This document shows positions 57,637 to 64,000 of a stretch of DNA of 64,000 bases, piece by piece. How positions within the stretch are numbered: the first letter of the stretch is position 1; each line of letters starts with the position of its first letter. The notes below the pieces were generated by a model. It worked only from the letters and a program-made list of their open reading frames with translations, ran no database searches and had not been told where the DNA came from. Position numbers and translations under genes: made by a program. This DNA is from Tetragonia tetragonoides (lineage: Eukaryota; Streptophyta; Magnoliopsida; Caryophyllales; Aizoaceae): assembly GCA_038025085.1 (NCBI GenBank), contig CM076147.1, positions 26,575,001 through 26,639,000 of the forward strand, given 5' to 3'.

Positions 57637-59491
57637 ACCTCAGGAGAAACAGGTAATGCTGTGGAGGAAGAAACAGGGTCCACGCCTCCAAGAGTCCACA
57701 CAATGGACTCAGGGGGAACAAATACTCCTGATATAGGAACAACACCCATAGAGGAAGGAGCTGATCAGAATGAAAGTCCAAGTGAGGACCCTGTTCCCTC
57801 TCCACAATGAGATGATTTAGAAAGTTCTGGCTTCCAGCCACGGTCTTGGAAACATCAGAGTTCTCATCCCATGAATCAAATCATTAGTGATATAAACAAA
57901 GGGATTCAAACGAGAGCTTCTGTATAGAACTTTTATGGCTTTTTCTGCTTTCTTATCTTATATTGAACCACATAATATCAATGAAGCTTTGCAGGATACT
58001 GATTGGATAACTGCAATCCAGGAGGAGCTCAACCAGTTTGAAAGGAACAAGGTATGGCACCTTGTTCCTAGACCTGATAATAGGACCATCATTGGGACTA
58101 AATGGGTATTCAGGAACAAACTGGATGAGACCAGTACCGTGGTTAGAAACAAGGCTAGATTGGTTGTTCAAGGATACACCCAGCAAGAGGGGATTGACTA
58201 TGATGAGACATTTGCCCCTGTTGCTAGAATTGAGGCAATACGCGTGCTGATAGCGTTTGCAGCTCACATGGACTTTAAGTTGCAACAAATGGATGTCAAA
58301 AGTGCCTTTCTGAATGGGTACTTGAAATAGGAAGTCTATGTAAAACAACCCCATGGGTTTGAAAGCAATGAGTCCCCTGACCATGTCTATAAACTTGACA
58401 AAGCATTGTATGGCTTGAAACAAGCTTCCAGAGCTTGGTATGAACGTCTGTCAAAGTGCTTGATGGACAATGGTTATCAAAAGGGACAAGTTGATACAAC
58501 CCTGTTCTTACGAGCAAAGGGGGAAAGTTTGTTAGTTGTACAAATCTGCGTTGATGATATAATTTTTGGTGCAACTAATCAATCTTTATGCAGGGAATTT
58601 TCTGAGTTGATGATGAGTGAATTTGAAATGAGTATGATGGGTGAGCTTAATTTCTTTTTAGGCTTACAAATCAAATAAACTTCAGAAGGAACAATGATTC
58701 ATCAACATAAGTATGCTAGAGAGTTGATCAAGAAATATGGCATGAGAGATGCCAAGGTCTATGATACACCTGTTGCCACCAATGTCAAACTTGACTTAGA
58801 TGAAGCAGGTAAGAGTGTTGATCAAATAATGTATAGAAGTATGATTGGTTCCTTATTGTACCTAACTGCTAGTAGACCTGATATCATGTACAGTGTTGGC
58901 TTGTGTGCAAGGTTTCAAGAAAACCCCAAATAGTCACATCTTACACAAGTCAAACGTATCCTAAGGTACCTCAAGGGAACCGAAGACTTATGTCTTTGGT
59001 ACCCTAGGGGTGCTGGCATTGATTTAATTGGCTATGCTGACGCTGATTATGCAGGATACCTTATAGACAGGAAAAGCACATCAGGCATGGCAACGTTCCT
59101 AGGGCCTTTCTTGATCTCTTGGGCCTCCAAAAAGCAAAGTTCTGTGGCCATGTCTACTGCTGAAGCTGAGTATGTGGCAACAGCTTCATGTTGTGCCCAA
59201 TTGTTGTGGGTAAGACAACAATTAAAGGATTTCGGAATTGATGCAGGTTGTATGCCAATCTTGTGTGACAACACAAGTGCTATAAATATTTCCAAGAATC
59301 CAGTGCAACATTCAAGAACAAAGCACATTGACATTAGACATCACTTTCTGAGAGACAATGGTGAGAAAGGATTCATTAAATTGAACTTTTGCAAGACGGA
59401 GGATCAATTGGCAGACCTCTTTACTAAACCATTGAGCAGAGAAAGGTATGAGAAACTTAAACTAGAAATAGGCATGATCAAGATTACTTAG
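57637..59491 (+). pseudogene. Copia reverse transcriptase and RNase H
   Basis: RT from about 57960: [55 protein letters not shown] (Asp) and the catalytic pair in QICVDDIIFG. RNase H with LIGYADADYAGYLIDRKSTS, SSVAMSTAEAEYVA and CDNTSAINISKNP, ending ADLFTKPLSRERYEKLKLEIG at stop 59489. Single stops at 58328 (TAG), 58675 (TAA) and 58931 (TAG) break it, each where Glu or Gln would fit. Catalytic residues remain. Confidence 0.88.
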
Positions 59492-60245
59492 TTGTATGTG
59501 CACCCTGTTCCCTCGATGATTGGCTAGAGTGTGTCTACATGTTTTATGTGTGTATATATGTGATCTGTTTGGCCCTTTAAAGCTTTTGTATGTCTATACC
59601 ATCTAGCATGCAGTAAAATGCATAACTGTATGACCTGAACTAAAGGACTCACTTTGGTCTATTGATATGTCCCTTATTGTCCTCAAAACTGTTGTTGTAT
59701 GAGCCTTAAGACCATTACATGGACCCTGTTCCCTCAGTCACTCTGCCTCAAGCTAAACTGTTCCTAACGGACAAATTCAGACGCATTTATTGTGTCTGAT
59801 CTCCTAATTATTAGAGGCGGCTAGGATTATTTCCCTATAAATAGGGGCTAGATCGTTGTTCTTCATCTTCACAACTCAAATCAACTCCCTAAATTCTCTC
59901 TCTCTCTAATTCTTCCCGTTAATTCTCTCTCACTCACAAAAATCTTCCCGTTATTCCTTCTCTCTCAGAATTCACTCTCCTCTCTTCCAATTTTTGAATT
60001 TTCTTCCCGTTAATTCAAGAATCAATTCCTTAATTCTCGTTTTTTTCTTATCCTCAAAACCCTAATACTTGCTATAAAATCGTGAGTGGAACCAGATCAT
60101 CAACATCCAAGAAGTCTCTTGCAGAGAAACTCACAGCTGAAACGCCACCTTCCACCACTCCCACTAAACCCTCCACCTCTACCACAACTCCTGCCATGCC
60201 TGTCAAATCGACAGCAAGCAAGAGACCTGGTTCTTCTAAACCAGC
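59492..60245 (+). other. Copia 3' non-coding region and start of a Ser/Thr/Pro-rich frame
   Basis: Non-coding part after pol, with CACCCTGTTCCCTC and a CT-rich stretch (59870-59960). From 60082 a frame lacking an ATG reads SGTRSSTSKKSLAEKL then many Thr, Pro and Ser until the CACTA element interrupts it. SIRE elements often carry an extra frame after pol. This is a possible relic of one, but no family signature is seen. Confidence 0.45.
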
Positions 60246-60269
60246 CACTAGTACAAAAACCATCATCTA

Positions 60270-60500
60270 CATCGCCTAATATATGACGGTTGATAGTGTG
60301 AACCGTCACCCATAGTAAAGCGATGGTATTTTTGTAAATAATGATTGAGAATGTATGGCGGTTCTACTCCACAGCCGCCGCACAAAAGTCAAAAATGAAA
60401 AAAAAAAATTGCAAAAAAGAATGTGCGACGGTTGGCTTAACTGACCGCCACACAAAGTCTTTAATATGCAGCGGTCATTCAATTGGACCGTCACCCATTC
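60270..60500. repeat. left subterminal hairpin array of the CACTA element
   Basis: Units such as ATGACGGTT..AACCGTCACCCAT, ATGGCGGTT..GCCGCCGCACA, GCGACGGTT..GACCGCCACACA and GCAGCGGTC..GACCGTCACCCAT. Confidence 0.8.
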
Positions 60501-60828
60501 TCTAATGAAAAAAACCACCCCAGTATTCACAATCACTCCTCTCACTTTCCCTAATCCTCTTTCTTATCCCGCTCTTCACCGCCTCAACTTCCTTCTCTCT
60601 CCTCTTTTCTCTCAATTTCTGAGTTCTCATCCTGTGTTAATTGCAGATCGACTTTTTTTTTTTTTTCCTGTGTTAATTGCAGATCGAAGCTTTCCCGTCA
60701 GCCTCTAGCAAATCATACGAATAGTTTGTGGAGACTGAAAACCTGAAGCTTTGCTGGGTTCAAATTATCTCCCCATACTCTCTCAATCGCTTACTTAAGT
60801 GTGATTTTGTGCAAATTTCTCGGAAAAG

Positions 60829-61495
60829 ATGGGTGGTGGATTTGCCTTATTAGCTACAACTACCCATTTGAATTTCACTTCAGTTAGTGATTTCATGAAC
60901 ATTTCCAAGCTACAGAATTCTCCACATGCAAAAAGAATTAGGATTATTCAGTGCTCATCTTCAAGCCCAGACCAAGCCATAATTACTGGTAAAATCTTCA
61001 CTCTCTTCTTGTTAAATCCCTTAAGTTTGAAGAAGTTCTGATTTTGTCTAATTATGTTCTCTGTATCTTTATAAATGCATTTTTGAGAGGATGGATCTAT
61101 GTTGATGTCTATTTTAACATAATTGAAGCATGAAATTCACTATCTTCTGTTTGCTGATATGTTTTTGCCTATTTAGGGTTTAGTACAACTGTTTTTGTTT
61201 TTTCTTTTTCCAAGAGTATCTTGGTTTATTTGCAGATCGCCATTTTTAGGGCTCTTCGATTTATTTATTTTTTTCATTTTGTTTTGATTTTTAACTTTTA
61301 TCGTTCCTGAATGTGAATTTTTGGGTTCGATTATGGGGCTTAGTTACTGATTGTAGCGTTAGGGTTTAATTTTGCAAAATCTTGATTAGTCTGTTCTTTT
61401 TCGATTTCGCCCACAAATTGCAGTTCCCTGGACAGATTTATGGTCAAAAATTCGTGCTCAGAAAGTTGCCAGTTGTCTGAGTTGATTCTGAGGTA
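60829..61495 (+). pseudogene. captured gene fragment, two exon-like pieces
   Basis: ATG 60829 opens MGGGFALLATTTHLNFTSVS and runs to SSSPDQAIITG at a GT donor near 60990. The next piece follows TTGCAG at about 61423 and, joined in phase, reads VPWTDLWSKIRAQKVASCLS before a stop. The N-terminal part is rich in Ser, Thr and Asn like a transit peptide. I do not recognise the gene. Its position between CACTA arrays suggests transduplication of host exons. Confidence 0.4.
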
Positions 61496-62658
61496 TGTTT
61501 TTTATCTGCTTCATAATTGATTCTTGCACTTGTTTGAATAAGGGGCCAGCAAAATAAGTGCTATCATGTCCATGTGCGCTTATGTGGACTTTGGCAACAC
61601 CACCAGAAGAACATAGCATAAGAACTGGTCCTGAGATTAGTAAAAGTCTAGTAGCAACATGGCATCAATTGTTTGTGGCTGGAAATAACTACGGTATATA
61701 ATCTAAAGCCTTGACTATTGTTTTGGCGAGTGAAGAAGAATGTTGCAATTAGGAAGAAAACAGGTTAACAAATTATGTTAAGGGCGTATACATTACTGCA
61801 AACAGACATCTGGTACCACGCCCTAGTGACTTTACCAGATGATCAAGCCAACTTACCCCAGAAGATCATTCCTTTGGATCTGCTCTATGATGTGTACTAC
61901 TATTTCCGGACCACAAATCAATTGTCAATTCAACTGGAGTGACATCTAATATATCCTAGAGTATTGATTCCATTTAATAATGTTGCATACTTACAGAGAG
62001 GCCAAAGATTTAGTTGGATTTTGAGTGAGACAAGGTGTTAATGATAATAGAATATTCTTGAGATCAGAACTTGGTTTGAATAAGAATGGATCATATATAT
62101 GCCTCGCTCACTTTTTTTGAGTAAGTTTAATGCTGCCTATGCCTAATGTATTGTATTTTGCTGCTGGTAAACTAATGTTTAGTTTTTGGAGACTAAACGA
62201 CTCTGATATGATCACAACTTACATGAACTTGGTCTCAATTCAATCAAACAAGTACAATTTTTGAACAAGTCCCATATAACCCCAAATTTTTGCATTTACA
62301 GAGTCATTTAATGCAAATGCAGAGCATGCCAGCCTGTATTCACTGCATTTGCTGGGGCATACACTCTTTGTGATTTGAGAAACTTGGCAACCTTATGGTT
62401 CAATTTAATGTTTGGGATATGGATCTGTTTTGTTTGGTAGTCAGGTTACTTGTTGTGGTTTCTGTAGAAGAATATAGTTCATTTGTGAAGGCAGAATTTC
62501 ATGTTAAATTAGACATGTTGCTACTTGTGCTATCTGTAGATTTAACACCATACTACTAATGTTCAATATTATTTTGATTTGTAGATCGACATTTTTAGGG
62601 TTCTTCGATTTTATTGTTTTTTTTATTTTGTTGTGATTTTAACTTTTATCGTTCTTTG
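61236..62658. repeat. direct repeat of about 75 bp, copies 1.35 kb apart
   Basis: The stretch beginning AGATCGCCATTTTTAGGG (about 61235-61308) recurs as AGATCGACATTTTTAGGG (about 62583-62655), both ending in TTTTAACTTTTATCGTTC. GCAGATCGA also occurs twice at 60643 and 60680. The DNA between has no supported gene. Confidence 0.75.
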
Positions 62659-63229
62659 TCCTCCGATGGCGAGTTCTTCTTTTTTTTTGTATGATTTGTT
62701 AATTTTGTTAACTGGGTAGGGTTTGTGGATGTGAATTTCAGGTATTTAAGGGTTTGATTTCGTGGAGCTTCTAGGGTATTTTGAGGAAATTCGTGAAATT
62801 GGCTTGGTTTGTGTGCTACATTTTGCGTGAAGTTCATTTTCCACGACAGAGAATTCAAATGTAGTAGTATCTAGTCTTTTCAGGTTCGTCCTTTCTTCTC
62901 TTTAAATCTGGTATTGTTTAATTCATTTTGGTGGGTTCTGTTTTGGGCGTTAAATTTCTTCTAATCACTGGTTGAATGAAAATTTTCTATCTAACAACCC
63001 TGGTGCTTAAGAATGGAAATTTTGATCTGGGTATTGGTCGGAGTTGAGTAGTTTTTGCTATGTATGAACTTCAAAATTAGGGTTTCGAATTTGGGTTCTG
63101 GTTTGTTAAGATGCAGTTACTTGTTTAATTTGCTTTTGGTGTTTTTGTTGTTCTGTGTTTCAAGATCGTGTTCGATTTTTGTTTCTTTGTATGATGTTTA
63201 TTTACTTTTTCTCCGTGGATGTGAGATGA

Positions 63230-63570
63230 AAAAGATTGCTGCAGCTGCTTGCTGTAATTGCTGCTGCTGCTGCTTGCAGTTTGCTGTAATTAATTGCTGT
63301 TGTGTTTTGCTGTATTTTCTTCTGCTGTTTTTTGTATAATGCGGGGACTGTTTGCTGTAGCTGGTTTTGTTGTTTCTATAACTTTGTTGCTGTTGTTTGC
63401 TGTTAAATGTTGTTCCTGTTTGTTAATGCTTCTTGCTGGTTGTTGATGGTGTTGTGTCTGCTTGTTGCTGATTATACTGCTGGCTGCTACTGCAGTTGCT
63501 GCTGCTGGCTTGATTGCAGCAGTTTTGTTGGTTTTTGATTGTCATTGGGCTTGATTGCAGCAGTTTTGAT
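63230..63570. repeat. imperfect (CTG/TTG)n-rich stretch
   Basis: Many GCTGCTG, TTGCTGT and GTTGTT words over about 340 bp; low-complexity, no coding call. The Cys-rich frame at 63055-63339 is a by-product of it. Confidence 0.8.
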
Positions 63571-63648
63571 TGGCCAACATTTTCTAATTTAATGAAATTA
63601 TATAAGGCTATGCTTTGGTACCTTTTATGTATTTAAGTGAGATTTTGA

Positions 63649-63720
63649 AGCCTACTAGCTCAGATGGTAGAGCAATTGTGCTATTGCACAAAAGACGTGG
63701 GTTTGAATCCCACGTAGGCT
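63649..63720 (+). pseudogene. tRNA-like sequence (Lys-like backbone), anticodon arm abnormal
   Basis: 72 nt with full acceptor pairing (AGCCTAC/GTAGGCT), D stem GCTC/GAGC with loop AGATGGTA, T stem GTGGG/CCCAC with loop TTTGAAT, and box A and box B promoter words. The anticodon stem only pairs if shifted by one (TTGTG/CACAA), leaving a six-base loop CTATTG without the expected U33. It is therefore a tRNA relic or a SINE head rather than a working tRNA. A-rich DNA follows at 63757-63766. Confidence 0.6.
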
Positions 63721-63771
63721 GATTTAATGGGGATTTAATTATTTAATTTTTTTGCTAAAAAAAAAGGAAGA

Positions 63772-63970
63772 GAATGTGCGATGGTTCATGTCAACAACCG
63801 TCACCCATATCAAAGAATGTGTGACGGTTCATTTAAAACAACCGCCACACAAAGTAGGAATGTGCGACGCCTGTTCACTTCAACAGCCACACATACTTGA
63901 AGAATGTGTGGCGGTTCTTGATCATAACCGTCGCACATTCTTTTTCTGTGGCGGTCGATGAACCGCCACA
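63772..63970. repeat. right subterminal hairpin array of the CACTA element
   Basis: Five units including GTGCGATGGTT..AACCGTCACCCAT, GTGTGACGGTT..AACCGCCACACA and GTGTGGCGGTT..AACCGTCGCACA, the same type as at 60270-60500. Confidence 0.8.
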
Positions 63971-64000
63971 CTTTCTCCGAGACAATGTGTGACCCCCCCC

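Larger units (their letters stand above)
60246..64000. mobile_element. CACTA element with gene-like exons, right end beyond the window
   Basis: The left terminus CACTAGTACAAAAACC starts at 60246. The subterminal array follows at 60270-60500 and the opposite array at 63772-63970, both made of hairpins AATGTGYGRCGGTT..AACCGYCRCACA. Between them lie exon-like pieces (60829-60990 and about 61424-61490), duplicated segments, a CTG-rich stretch and a tRNA-like sequence; no transposase is seen. The right terminus should lie just after 64000. Confidence 0.8.

Noticed and set aside
63055..63339. Cys-rich 94-codon frame near the window end
   Set aside because: Low-complexity CTG-rich DNA inside the CACTA element; no start context or family support.

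Overview
This is a 64 kb piece of plant nuclear DNA, most likely from a eudicot. It has intron-split genes with GT..AG boundaries, L1-type LINEs, tRNA-derived SINEs, Copia and Gypsy LTR elements of plant lineages, CACTA, Mutator-like, hAT-like, Tourist, Stowaway and Emigrant-like DNA elements, and an organelle-DNA insert. The elicitor-peptide gene carries the eudicot-type SGRPGQ core. The species cannot be named from the sequence alone. Most of the window is transposon sequence; I can support three ordinary host genes.

Layout. 1-1.9 kb: the 3'-open part of a plant-mobile-domain (PMD) gene on the minus strand, a long (TAA)n tract and an unusual array of 20-bp palindromes. 1.9-5.8 kb: a five-exon gene for a predicted plastid-targeted one-helix membrane protein (249 aa), with three LINE scraps in its introns. 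7.1-8.0 kb: an open frame of 305 codons built from a tandem duplication of about 375 bp. 8.3-15.1 kb: a decayed L1-type LINE, interrupted by a mitochondrial-like insert with a plastid-type trnD relic and by a CACTA element that carries an inverted copy of LINE sequence from beside its own insertion site. 16.0-21.6 kb: several foldback or MITE elements around a two-exon minus-strand gene (17330-17994) that I read as a plant elicitor peptide precursor (PROPEP). 22.6-25.4 kb: a young, structurally complete TR-GAG retrotransposon (two 683-bp LTRs with 3 differences, GTCTT target duplication, gag-protease only). 25.4-30 kb: mostly unassigned AT-rich DNA with a SINE and a MITE. 30.4-34.2 kb: a two-exon gene for a small membrane protein, with a Stowaway-like MITE in its intron. 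35.3-38.2 kb: a LINE-derived short retroposon, a Tourist-like element, an Emigrant-like MITE and a second SINE.

38.3-64 kb is a nest of insertions. A SIRE-type Copia element begins at 38279. A Gypsy chromovirus (Tekay/Del-like) sits in its 5' LTR (39215 to about 55006), and the Gypsy 5' LTR itself carries a 4.16-kb Ogre-like solo LTR (40686-44848). Copia gag-pol resumes at about 55007 and runs to 59491. At 60246 a CACTA element interrupts the Copia tail and continues to the window end, carrying gene-like exons and a tRNA-like sequence. Gypsy and Copia coding regions have stops and frameshifts, while the TR-GAG frame is intact.

All calls are by eye. Protein family names rest on recognised motifs, not on a search.
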